64,000 bases of DNA from Bacillus carboniphilus (GTDB taxonomy: Bacteria > Bacillota > Bacilli > Bacillales > JAIVKR01): the NCBI RefSeq assembly GCF_020524035.2, contig NZ_CP129013.1:868001-932000 (forward strand), written 5' to 3'. Below the pieces are notes generated by a model, which was not told where the DNA came from, did no database searches, and worked only from the letters and a program-made list of their open reading frames with translations. A program made the position numbers and the translations under genes. Below, piece after piece: positions 1 through 9,611 of the stretch (the first letter of the stretch is position 1; the number at the start of each line of letters is the position of its first letter).

Positions 1-2
1 AT

Positions 3-62
3 GGAAGTATCGGGTATCGAACTCCACAAGAAGTAGAAGACAGCATTCGGGCATGCGCATAG
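3..62 (+). pseudogene. C-terminal end of IS3-family transposase (cut by window edge)
   Basis: Only about 19 codons are in the window, read in frame from base 3 to the TAG at 60-62. The residues GYRTPQEVE resemble the conserved C-terminus of IS3-family DDE integrases, just past the catalytic glutamate. Whether the full transposase upstream is intact cannot be seen here. Confidence 0.5.
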
Positions 63-102
63 CGACTCTCTAACATGTGTGAATCAAGCTTTATAGGGAG
101 TA

Positions 103-175
103 GCGGGCATGATAGCCTCCTTTGGCGATGCCGATGTCGGAGCATCTGGTTTCTCGGCAACAGAATCATGCCCGC
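103..175. repeat. Inverted repeat / potential RNA hairpin inside the IS tail
   Basis: GCGGGCATGA (103-112) and TCATGCCCGC (166-175) are perfect 10-base complements. A nested pair GATGC/GCATC lies between them (127-131 and 142-146). The structure sits between the transposase stop codon and the right end of the element and is more GC-rich than its surroundings. Its role is unknown. Confidence 0.5.
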
Positions 176-266
176 GGAGGGACCCTGTCAAGCGTCAAAA
201 TAAAACAAGTTTTCTTCGAGCATAGGTATTAAAGTGAACTAACTTTTTTGTGTCCGAAAATTTGAC

Positions 267-539
267 TCAGATCCAGGGTTTACCCCCTTTAGAACCATAA
301 ATAAGGTGGAAATTATCTAACTTTAAATTCTCTTCCATATTCAAATAAATATCTCTAAATTCATTATAAGAAACAGTTGGATTTTCTTTCTGTTCCTCCT
401 TACTATCAATTTCACTTTGCTGATTCTGTAAATTGTCTTCATTTGCTCTATTAGTCTTTTCCACTTTTTCATTACTACAACCAACCAAAAAGGCAAAACT
501 TAAAGTAAAGAGAAAGCTTAAAAATATCTTTTTACCCAT
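267..539 (-). CDS. Lipoprotein, 3' end truncated by IS insertion
   Basis: The N-terminus MGKKIFLSFLFTLSFAFLVGC is a type II signal peptide with a lipobox (FLVGC), so the protein should be lipidated on Cys21 and anchored outside the membrane. A charged, Asn/Gln/Glu-rich linker follows. The native frame ends at about base 276; the last residues (W, I) and the TGA come from the IS3 right end, so the product is truncated at 90 aa. The RBS (AAAGGAG) lies upstream of the ATG. The family of the missing C-terminal domain cannot be told. Confidence 0.7.
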   Translation of the reverse strand: MGKKIFLSFLFTLSFAFLVGCSNEKVEKTNRANEDNLQNQQSEIDSKEEQKENPTVSYNEFRDIYLNMEENLKLDNFHLIYGSKGGKPWI

Positions 540-697
540 ATATTTTCATATATCTCCTTTTATTTGAATAAGATTAGTTTACTCTTTAAATTTTCATAAG
601 TATATTTAATCATTCCGACATTTTCTGACAAAATAAAAGATTTAGGTGTAGTGCTGAAAAATACAAAACTTTAACAATAAGAGTTTTGAGACATAAC

Positions 698-747
698 AAA
701 AAGAGTAGTCATTCACGATCAATTAAATCATGAACACTACTCTTTTT
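698..747. terminator. Hairpin terminator
   Basis: AAAAAGAGTAGT (698-709) pairs with ACTACTCTTTTT (736-747), with an A run on one side and a T run on the other, so it could work on either strand. It lies between the lipoprotein gene and the ars operon. Bases 540-890 otherwise hold only this and the arsC terminator. Confidence 0.7.
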
Positions 748-816
748 CTCGTCTAAATGCATGTGTCTCCATCCAAAACTAACATTATTTCGTACAATCA
801 CCCTATAGGTAACCAC

Positions 817-856
817 AAAAAAAGTTAGGCCAATAACAATTAAATTGGTCTAACTT
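817..856 (-). terminator. Terminator of the ars operon
   Basis: On the minus strand AAGTTAGACCAA (856-845) pairs with TTGGCCTAACTT (833-822) and is followed by a run of T, 35 bp after the arsC stop codon. Confidence 0.8.
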
Positions 857-890
857 CTCTCAGTTTATGTCTCCTATACAGAAAGAGAGC

Positions 891-1292
891 CTATTTTCCT
901 GTTTCAGCAAATTGCTTAATACGCATGCCAATTTCGTCACGAACACGCTGGAATTCTGACCACTCTTTCCCTGCTGGATCATCAAATCCCCAATGTACAC
1001 GTTTCACATGTGGAGGTGTCGTTGGGCATACGGAGTCTGCATGACTGCATAAAGTAACAACTAGATCAGCCCGATTTAAGATTTCATCGTCTATTATATC
1101 TGATGTTTGATCCGTGATATCTATGCTTACCTCTTTCATCGCTTTTATTGCATTAGGGTTCACACCATGAGATTCAATTCCTGCCGAATAAACCTCCCAC
1201 TTGTCAGCTAAGTAATGTTTCCCCCACCCTTCTGCCATTTGACTTCGACATGAGTTTCCAGTACATAAAAAGTAGATTGTTTTTTTTGACAT
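891..1292 (-). CDS. arsC: Arsenate reductase, thioredoxin-coupled
   Basis: Reduces arsenate to arsenite in the cytoplasm so that ArsB can export it. The 133-aa protein has the low-molecular-weight phosphatase-like P-loop CTGNSCRS (Cys10, Cys15) and the second redox pair Cys82/Cys89 ([10 protein letters not shown]). This three-cysteine relay is the hallmark of the thioredoxin-dependent Bacillus/Staphylococcus type. The start at 1292 was chosen over an upstream in-frame codon because AAGGAG sits just before it and [10 protein letters not shown] matches the family N-terminus. It is the last gene of the operon, 16 bp after arsB. Confidence 0.93.
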   Translation of the reverse strand: MSKKTIYFLCTGNSCRSQMAEGWGKHYLADKWEVYSAGIESHGVNPNAIKAMKEVSIDITDQTSDIIDDEILNRADLVVTLCSHADSVCPTTPPHVKRVHWGFDDPAGKEWSEFQRVRDEIGMRIKQFAETGK

Positions 1293-1308
1293 ATTAAAAG
1301 CTCCTTCT

Positions 1309-2608
1309 TTAGTAAATAATCCATAACCAAAAATATAGTCCAACGAGTGTTATAAATAAAGTCGGAATCGTTAAAATAATTCCTGTTTTAAAATATGTTC
1401 CCCAGGATATTTTCACTCCTTTTTGAGACAAAACATGGAGCCATAATAAAGTCGCTAAAGAACCAATAGGTGTAATCTTTGGACCTAAATCTGAACCTAT
1501 TACATTAGCATAAATAAGTGCTTCTCTTATGACCCCACTGGAATCGACTTCAGAGATTGCGAGTGCATTGATCATAACCGTTGGCATATTATTCATGACT
1601 GAAGAAAGAATTGCTGAAATAAAGCCCATTCCTATTGTTGCTGCAAAAAGCCCTTGATCTGCCGTTATTTCAATCACATCCGCTAACACACTCGTTAACC
1701 CGACATTACGCAACCCATACACCACTACATACATCCCAATGGAGAAAAAAACAATTGCCCACGGGGCTCCTTTCAAAACAGCTTTAGTATCGACAACTGA
1801 ACTTCTTTTCGCCATCAATAAAAAGAAAATCGCGATCATACCAGCAATAATCGATACTGGAAGATTTAGAAATTCACTAACGAAATAACCAATTAATAAA
1901 ATTCCTAGGACCACCCATGACAAGCGGAACATTCTTTTATCTTGTATCGCCTCTACTGGTTTCTTTAATTGATCTAATGAATAATTTCTAGGAATGCTTT
2001 TCCGGAAAAATAATAATAGGACAATAATACTTGCTCCGAGTGAGAAAAAGTTTGGAATGATCATTCGTGTCGCGTACTCAACAAAACCAATTCCAAAAAA
2101 AGTCAGCTGATACAATGTTCACTAAATTACTCACCACCAAAGGTAATGAAGTTGTATCAGCAATAAAACCGCTTGCCATGATAAAGGGAAACACCATTTT
2201 TTCATTAAAATTTAGATTTCGTACCATCGCAAGAACGATAGGAGTTAAAATGAGGGCTGCCCCATCATTTGCGAATAATGCTGCGACTATAGCACCAAGA
2301 AAACTAATATAAACAAACATTTTCACGCCATTTCCTTTAGCAGCTCTTGCCATATGAAGAGCAGACCACTCGAAAAAGCCTATTTCGTCTAATATTAAAG
2401 AAATAATAATGATGGAAATAAACGCTAAAGTAGCATTCCATACAATTGATGTAACATCTATTACATCATGAAAATCCACTACACCTACGATGAGAGCAAC
2501 GATCGCTCCACCACAGGCAGACCAACCAATTGACAGCCCTTTCGGTTGCCAAATGACTAGTATAAGTGTCATCAAGAAAATTAAGGTTGCCATTACGACC
2601 GATATCAT
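1309..2608 (-). CDS. arsB: Arsenite efflux permease ArsB (single-base frameshift)
   Basis: Integral membrane arsenite transporter of the ArsB/NhaD (ion transporter) superfamily, about 430 aa when joined. The reading frame breaks at an A7 tract (2095-2101 on the plus strand). The first frame reads IVSADFF then WNWFC-stop, while the other frame continues [17 protein letters not shown] exactly where ArsB should, so removing one base restores the gene. Start at 2608: [11 protein letters not shown] preceded by TGGAGGATTCAAA. Many hydrophobic segments run through both parts. Either a sequencing error, a true pseudogene, or slippage at the homopolymer explains the break. Confidence 0.85.
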
Positions 2609-2657
2609 TTTGAATCCTCCATTTACACACAAGTGAAAAGCTTTTCTTTACTTCCCT

Positions 2658-3053
2658 TTAGCAACATGCGCTACTATCATTCGAATCACGGTCTGCTTTT
2701 GTAAAGAAAAACTCCCACTCGTTCCCATCAGGGTCTGTTACCCAAAACTTATCTTGGAGGGCATAACAACATGTAGTATCGGTCTCTTCCCGAGCAAAGA
2801 AACCTTCCTTCTCCAATCTTTCCTTATGATATAAAACTTCTTCTTTACTCCCGACTTGGAAACCAAAATGACCGACTTGATTTCCTTTCACCTCATCACG
2901 AACATTTAAGGTAAAATTAAGTCCCGGTTTTTCCAACAAAAATTTCGCATAATCTGGTTTCACTTTAACGGGCTCCATTTCAAAAATTTTTTCATAAAAA
3001 CCAACCGAAGCCTCTAAATTTGTCACATTAATTCCTACATGGACATTCTTCAT
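2658..3053 (-). CDS. arsI: ArsI-type C-As lyase (vicinal oxygen chelate family)
   Basis: Fe(II)-dependent dioxygenase family that cleaves the carbon-arsenic bond of trivalent methyl- and aromatic arsenicals; formerly annotated as glyoxalase or CadI-like. The 131-aa protein shows the metal ligands His5 (NVHVGINV), His62 (VGHFGFQV) and Glu114 (NEWEFFF), and the vicinal pair Cys95-Cys96 (DTTCCYALQ) that binds the arsenical in ArsI. It lies between arsR and arsB and has its own RBS (AGGAGGAAA). A further CC at the C-terminus may also bind arsenic. The call rests on the cysteine pair plus operon context. Confidence 0.85.
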   Translation of the reverse strand: MKNVHVGINVTNLEASVGFYEKIFEMEPVKVKPDYAKFLLEKPGLNFTLNVRDEVKGNQVGHFGFQVGSKEEVLYHKERLEKEGFFAREETDTTCCYALQDKFWVTDPDGNEWEFFFTKADRDSNDSSACC

Positions 3054-3079
3054 TTATGTTTCCTCCTATTAAATTATTA

Positions 3080-3095
3080 ATCAAAAAAAATTGAT
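3080..3095. promoter_or_regulatory. ArsR-type operator 2 (between arsR and arsI)
   Basis: ATCAAAAAAAATTGAT is the same 16-mer as the minus strand of the arsR-proximal box. On the minus strand it overlaps a possible internal promoter (TTGTTG, 17 bp, TATATC), so arsI-arsB-arsC may have their own arsenite-controlled start. Confidence 0.6.
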
Positions 3096-3111
3096 ATAAA
3101 GGATAAAAAAA

Positions 3112-3426
3112 TTAGCAACAACTACTATTTCCTTTTTTTCTAAATACACAACAAAGTTCTTCTGATAATAGGTTATTCACTTCTTGATCATTTAAGTCAT
3201 AAAAACTCCAAGTTCCTTTTGTTCTCTTTGTAATTAAGTTCGCATCTAATAAAATTCGCAGGTGATAAGAAAGTTTTGATTGAGTCATCTCAAAGTAATC
3301 CGTTAAATCACAAACACACGTTTCTCCCCTTTGAGTTAACTCATACATAATTTCTAATCTTTTTTGATCGGCGAGTGCTTTAAATTTTTGTTCATACTTT
3401 TGTATGTCTGGCATTTGCGAGTGCAT
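3112..3426 (-). CDS. arsR: Arsenite-responsive repressor ArsR
   Basis: Winged-helix ArsR/SmtB repressor of 104 aa that dissociates from its operator when As(III) binds. The metal-sensing motif ETCVCDL at the start of helix alpha-3 (about residues 35-41) supplies the Cys pair of classical ArsR, and the recognition helix follows (TQSKLSYHLRILLDANLI). A terminal CC may add thiols. First gene of the operon; a matching operator overlaps its transcription start, so autoregulation is expected. Confidence 0.93.
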   Translation of the reverse strand: MHSQMPDIQKYEQKFKALADQKRLEIMYELTQRGETCVCDLTDYFEMTQSKLSYHLRILLDANLITKRTKGTWSFYDLNDQEVNNLLSEELCCVFRKKGNSSCC

Positions 3427-3446
3427 TTCTTTTCCTCCGTTAATTA

Positions 3447-3462
3447 ATCAATTTTTTTTGAT
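3447..3462. promoter_or_regulatory. ArsR-type operator 1 (upstream of arsR)
   Basis: ATCAATTTTTTTTGAT on the plus strand is a perfect ATCAA-N6-TTGAT dyad. It lies 6 bp downstream of the -10 box, over the predicted start of transcription. Confidence 0.75.
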
Positions 3463-3468
3463 GAATTT

Positions 3469-3497
3469 ATCATACAACACGTTAAGATAAAATGCAA
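3469..3497 (-). promoter_or_regulatory. SigA-type promoter of the ars operon
   Basis: Minus strand: -35 TTGCAT (3497-3492), 17-bp spacer, -10 TATGAT (3474-3469). Confidence 0.7.
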
Positions 3498-3509
3498 CCT
3501 TTATTCAGC

Positions 3510-4385
3510 TTATTTTAAACATTTGCTAGGATCAATTTGTATAGGAACCCAACCCCCATACAAATCTACTTTAAACTGCGCTATTTCGATGTCTGTTCCA
3601 TTGGTCAATTCAAAAAAGATAAATACATACTTCTGTTCATCTGTTCCTAGAAAGTAAATATATTTAACATAGGTATGTTTAATAGTAGGATACCTTGTTC
3701 TAACTAAATTACACCATTTGCCATACTTCACATCAACAATAGCTTCCCCTATATAATCCCATCCATGATAAGGTGAACATAAAAAATCCTCTCCATAAAG
3801 AACAATATCATCGATTTTAAATAGATCATTTTCTACTTTGATCGTGATAAACCCATAGTAATATCCGAAATAAGTAAGGTTCTTTTTCGACCCTTCAATC
3901 GTCTCTAATTCTACAAAGAAGCGATGTTCATTTTCTGAGTTGACTGAATAATCTACCTTGATTAACTTAATCAAATGAATATGACCTATGTTGAGAAACG
4001 AAAGTAAAAAATCATCATAGGTTACTCGTTTTTGATAATCTTTAGTGAGAAATTGATAGGCTATCGGATATGGCAAAGTTGAATTTCCGATTGTTCCACA
4101 TCCGCCAAATACTCCTTTAGAAAAAAAGGCTGCTTCCCTTAAAATACTATAGTAGTTTAACAAGGAGTTTTCAGCTGATCTCATTAATCTATTCGTTTTT
4201 CCCTCATCGTAAAAATGAAAAAAATCGCTTGTAAATTGATGATTATTTAATGCGGGAAAACAAGATGGTCGAAATAATTTCTGATTAATATTTAAAACAT
4301 CTATGCGATATTCTTTTGAATATTGTTCCGTAAATTCCTTTTCTCTAAATATTCCTCCCATTAGTAACGTACTTTCAAGTATCAA
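3510..4385 (-). CDS. Conserved-looking hypothetical protein, 291 aa
   Basis: I do not recognise this family. The start is a TTG at 4385, supported by a strong AGGAGG 6-7 bases upstream; the first ATG is eight codons further in. There is no signal peptide or clear membrane segment. The second half is rich in aromatic residues and beta-type patterns (YFGYYYGFITIKV, YIYFLGTDEQKYVFIFFEL). It sits alone between the ars operon and a divergent tautomerase gene, with no obvious terminator. Confidence 0.6.
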   Translation of the reverse strand: MILESTLLMGGIFREKEFTEQYSKEYRIDVLNINQKLFRPSCFPALNNHQFTSDFFHFYDEGKTNRLMRSAENSLLNYYSILREAAFFSKGVFGGCGTIGNSTLPYPIAYQFLTKDYQKRVTYDDFLLSFLNIGHIHLIKLIKVDYSVNSENEHRFFVELETIEGSKKNLTYFGYYYGFITIKVENDLFKIDDIVLYGEDFLCSPYHGWDYIGEAIVDVKYGKWCNLVRTRYPTIKHTYVKYIYFLGTDEQKYVFIFFELTNGTDIEIAQFKVDLYGGWVPIQIDPSKCLK

Positions 4386-4540
4386 TTTTATTCCTCCTCA
4401 TTCTATCTTATTAAAAAGACAATACATTAATAATCAATATTTGTTTTTTTGAATAGATGGATTATTCTTGTTAATTGGGAAGGATTTTAGTTACGTTTAA
4501 TTGAATTACTTTATCACAGTTTTTAATTGGAGGGATTTTT

Positions 4541-4756
4541 ATGCCTTATATTAACTTGCAAATGACGAAAGGTGTTTCTCGTCAGCAGAAAGAACAAATA
4601 GTTAATGAGTTCACCGAAACACTCGTCCACACCCTTGATAAAAAACCAGAACACATACATATCGTCATTCAAGAAATTGAAGAAGAAAACTGGGGATTTT
4701 CAGGAATGCTGACTGATGACTATAGAAAAAAAGGTAACAAAAAAACTAGATGTTGA
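4541..4756 (+). CDS. 4-oxalocrotonate tautomerase family protein
   Basis: Small tautomerase of 71 aa. After removal of the initiator Met, Pro1 (MPYINLQM) would be the catalytic general base of this superfamily. The pattern of a beta strand, a long helix (RQQKEQIVNEFTETL) and a second strand (HIHIVIQEI) matches the 4-OT fold; a basic tail beyond about residue 62 is extra. AGGGATTTTT precedes the ATG. The physiological substrate in Bacillus is not established. Confidence 0.8.
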   Translation: MPYINLQMTKGVSRQQKEQIVNEFTETLVHTLDKKPEHIHIVIQEIEEENWGFSGMLTDDYRKKGNKKTRC

Positions 4757-4781
4757 GATACACCTCTCCATCTAGTTTTTC
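4739..4781. terminator. Bidirectional terminator between tautomerase and parC
   Basis: AAAAACTAGATG (4741-4752) and CATCTAGTTTTT (4769-4780) are complementary, with A and T runs outside; the genes converge here. Confidence 0.8.
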
Positions 4782-4793
4782 ATTCCTTTTTTC

Positions 4794-7220
4794 TTATTCC
4801 TTCTCAACCCAAGCGGATATCGTTTCTCCAGCCTCTTTCTCATCCAGATAAAATGAACCATTACTGTAGCGATCGCTTTTCCTTAACTGGTCAATTGGAA
4901 TTTGTTCAATCATTCCTTTATTTGTTTCAATAAAGGCAAACTTTTCGTCCTTAATGACAAAACAGCTAATGACTCTATGAGGATTCGTCTTTAATTCCCT
5001 AATCATCAATAATCCTCGTTTCGCCCTTGACAATCTTTCAAATTCCGTTAATTTCATCCTTTTCATAGAACCACGCTGTGTAATTAAGAGCAAATCCTGG
5101 GCATCACTAGAAAAGACTTGACCACTAACAACGACATCATCATCTTTCAAATTAATCGCTTTTACTCCAGCTGCTCTGACCCCAACTGGATTCACCTCTT
5201 CTTCAGAAAACCACAAACCGTATCCTTTATGAGTGGCTATGAATATTTCTTCATTACCTGTTGATAAATGAACATCGATCACTTCATCGTCGCCTTTTAA
5301 ATTAATCGCAACTAATGGCTTCGAATATCGCTGAGCTTTATATTGATTAAATTGTGACTTCTTGATCATTCCATTTTTCGTGAAAAATAGAATGAATGGA
5401 GATGCTTCATCAAAGTTTTTAACTGGTATTGCTTTTAAAATGGACTCATCTTTATCTATTGAAATTAAATTAGCGACATGTTGCCCTAGATCTTTCCATC
5501 TAATGTCTGGAAGTTCGTGAATAGGGAAATATAAATAGTTTCCCTTATTTGTGAATAGAAGTAAAACGTCTGTCGTATTTATTTCAAACTGACCAATTAG
5601 TCTGTCTGTATCCTTCATCCCAAAATCTTGACCGTTTGAAGCGGAGTAGGAACGAAGACTTGTTCTCTTGACATACCCATCCTGTGTGACAGTGACAATG
5701 ACATCTTCGGAAGGAACCATCACTTCTAAATTGACTTTTATGTCTTCGATTTCAGCTTCAATTTTAGATCGCCTAGCATCTTCGTATGTTTTTTTTATTG
5801 TGCGGAGATTTTTTTTGATTACCGACAATAATTTTTTCTCACTTCCAATAATCTCGTTTAACTCGGAGATTTTTTTATTTAACTCTTCCGCTTCGTTTTG
5901 AAGCTGAACAATATCTGTGTTCGTTAAACGGTAAAGTTGCAAGGAAACAATAGCTTCAGCTTGAGCTTCCGTAAATTGATAACGTTCGATTAAGTTGTCT
6001 TTTGCATCTCGTTTATCCTTTGAGGCGCGAATGGTTTCAATAATCTCATCCAATATAGAAATCGCTTTAATTAAGCCTTGGACGACATGCTCACGTTCTT
6101 TCGCTTTTTTTAATTGATATTGAGAGCGATTAAGAATCACTTCTTTTTGATGATCAATGTAAGAATCTATAATGGTTGGAAGAGACATGAGCATAGGTCT
6201 TCGATTAACGATGGCAACCATATTAAAATTGTACGCAATTTGTAAGTCCGTATTTTTATATAAGAAATACAGCACTCCTTGTGCATCGGCATCCTTCTTT
6301 AATTCAATGACAATTCTAAGTCCTGTTCGGTCCGTTTCATCTCGAATCTCTGTAATTCCTTCTACTTTCTTATCGAGTCGATACTCATCCATCTTTCTGA
6401 CTAAATTTGCTTTATTTACTTCAAAAGGAATTTCTGTAATGACAATCTGTTGCTTTCCACCACGAATCGTTTCAATATCAGCTTTACCCCTAACGACGAT
6501 CTTTCCTTTTCCAGTCTCATACGCTTTTTTTATTCCATCTATTCCTTGAATAATTCCTCCTGTAGGGAAGTCAGGACCTTTAATAATAGTCATTAATTCA
6601 TCTACCGTACAAGAAGGCTTGTCCATTCGCTTCATCACTGCATCGATGACTTCTCCTATATGATGAGGGGGGATTTCAGTCGCATAGCCTGAAGAGATGC
6701 CTGTAGAACCGTTAACAAGTAAGTTAGGAAACATGGCAGGTAAGACGACGGGTTCCTTACTCGTATCATCGAAATTTGGAACAAATTCTACGGTTTCTTG
6801 CTCGATATCTTTTAATAACTCGGAAGCAATCGGTGAAAGCCTCGCTTCTGTATAACGCATGGCTGCTGGTGGATCTCCATCAACACTTCCATTATTCCCA
6901 TGCATTTCAACGAGTCCATTCCGTACTTTCCAGTCTTGACTCATACGTACCATCGCATCGTAAACAGAAGTATCCCCGTGTGGATGATAATTCCCGATCA
7001 CATTTCCTACTGTTTTCGCAGCTTTACGAAACCCTTTATCACTTGTATTCCCGTCAACATGCATGGCATATAAGATACGCCTTTGAACAGGCTTTAATCC
7101 ATCCCTTACATCAGGTAATGCTCTTTCTTGAATAATATACTTACTATAACGACCAAAACGATCACCGATGACTTCTTCAAGAGGGAGATCATGGTATCTT
7201 TCACTTTGATTTGCAGCCAT
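4794..7220 (-). CDS. parC: DNA topoisomerase IV subunit A
   Basis: The A2B2 type II topoisomerase that decatenates daughter chromosomes; ParC is the DNA cleavage-rejoining subunit. The 808-aa protein has the catalytic Tyr123 (AAMRYTEARLSP), the winged-helix region with HPHGDTSVYDAM (quinolone-resistance region, about 79-90), a coiled-coil around 430-500 and the C-terminal beta-pinwheel blades. Start MAANQ at 7220 is preferred over an upstream in-frame codon because GGAGGAG lies just before it, inside the end of parE. It is separated from the parE stop codon by a single base, which points to translational coupling. Confidence 0.96.
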   Translation of the reverse strand: MAANQSERYHDLPLEEVIGDRFGRYSKYIIQERALPDVRDGLKPVQRRILYAMHVDGNTSDKGFRKAAKTVGNVIGNYHPHGDTSVYDAMVRMSQDWKVRNGLVEMHGNNGSVDGDPPAAMRYTEARLSPIASELLKDIEQETVEFVPNFDDTSKEPVVLPAMFPNLLVNGSTGISSGYATEIPPHHIGEVIDAVMKRMDKPSCTVDELMTIIKGPDFPTGGIIQGIDGIKKAYETGKGKIVVRGKADIETIRGGKQQIVITEIPFEVNKANLVRKMDEYRLDKKVEGITEIRDETDRTGLRIVIELKKDADAQGVLYFLYKNTDLQIAYNFNMVAIVNRRPMLMSLPTIIDSYIDHQKEVILNRSQYQLKKAKEREHVVQGLIKAISILDEIIETIRASKDKRDAKDNLIERYQFTEAQAEAIVSLQLYRLTNTDIVQLQNEAEELNKKISELNEIIGSEKKLLSVIKKNLRTIKKTYEDARRSKIEAEIEDIKVNLEVMVPSEDVIVTVTQDGYVKRTSLRSYSASNGQDFGMKDTDRLIGQFEINTTDVLLLFTNKGNYLYFPIHELPDIRWKDLGQHVANLISIDKDESILKAIPVKNFDEASPFILFFTKNGMIKKSQFNQYKAQRYSKPLVAINLKGDDEVIDVHLSTGNEEIFIATHKGYGLWFSEEEVNPVGVRAAGVKAINLKDDDVVVSGQVFSSDAQDLLLITQRGSMKRMKLTEFERLSRAKRGLLMIRELKTNPHRVISCFVIKDEKFAFIETNKGMIEQIPIDQLRKSDRYSNGSFYLDEKEAGETISAWVEKE

Positions 7221-7221
7221 T

Positions 7222-9197
<1,976 letters not shown>

Positions 9198-9375
9198 ACG
9201 TGTTTACTCCTTTCATATGAAGCATGGACATGAAACTTAATAGTCATACCCATATAAGAACGTATGTTTTTATATCTTACGCTTTCCCTTATGTATCGTC
9301 AAGTGTACTTATAATTTAAAACTAGGTTAGTCTCAGCACCTAAACACCAAGATTCATTTTACAGATTTCTTTTAT

Positions 9376-9513
9376 TTATTCAAAGACTAAATTTGTAAAA
9401 TGGGTTTCAAGATTACTTCTTTCTCGAAGAAATGTCACTATTCCTTCAAGTTTGATATAATTAATTCCTGCCAAATTGAGAAAAAGTCCTACATGTTGTT
9501 GTTCACACTTCAT
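9376..9513 (-). CDS. Small hypothetical protein, 45 aa
   Basis: MKCEQQHVGLFLNLAGINYI and onward; the ATG at 9513 has an AAGGAG 11 bases upstream. No family recognised. It lies between a strong terminator and parE, whose own promoter must lie in 9200-9375. Coding status is uncertain. Confidence 0.3.
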   Translation of the reverse strand: MKCEQQHVGLFLNLAGINYIKLEGIVTFLRERSNLETHFTNLVFE

Positions 9514-9536
9514 AATATGGAGAACTCCTTGTAAGC

Positions 9537-9590
9537 AAAAAGAAAGACTAACTTTAATCAACACTAGATTAAAGTTAGTCTTTTTTTAAA
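9537..9590. terminator. Strong bidirectional terminator downstream of the subtilase gene
   Basis: AAAGACTAACTTTAAT (9543-9558) and ATTAAAGTTAGTCTTT (9568-9583) are perfect 16-bp arms with a 9-base loop, flanked by A and T runs. Confidence 0.85.
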
Positions 9591-9611
9591 TATTCAGTCT
9601 TTTTTTTAGCG

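Larger units (their letters stand above)
1..275 (+). mobile_element. 3' remnant of an IS3-family insertion sequence
   Basis: Bases 3-62 read as the C-terminal tail of an IS3-type transposase (GSIGYRTPQEVEDSIRACA then stop); the GYRTPQEVE stretch is typical of the end of IS3 OrfB. About 210 non-coding bases follow, up to a right end that finishes TTGACTCAGATCCA at 275. IS3 elements end in CA, and the interrupted lipoprotein gene begins immediately beyond this point. The rest of the element lies outside the window. The family assignment rests on a short tail and the end sequence, so it is moderate. Confidence 0.55.

Noticed and set aside
1309..2632. Programmed frameshifting in arsB at the A7 tract
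   Set aside because: Ten other indels of the same kind occur in unrelated genes in the window, so a general cause is more likely than a dedicated recoding site.
6172..6549. Plus-strand ORF of 125 codons inside parC
   Set aside because: Shadow frame of a well-conserved essential gene; composition is what the complement of parC codons would give.
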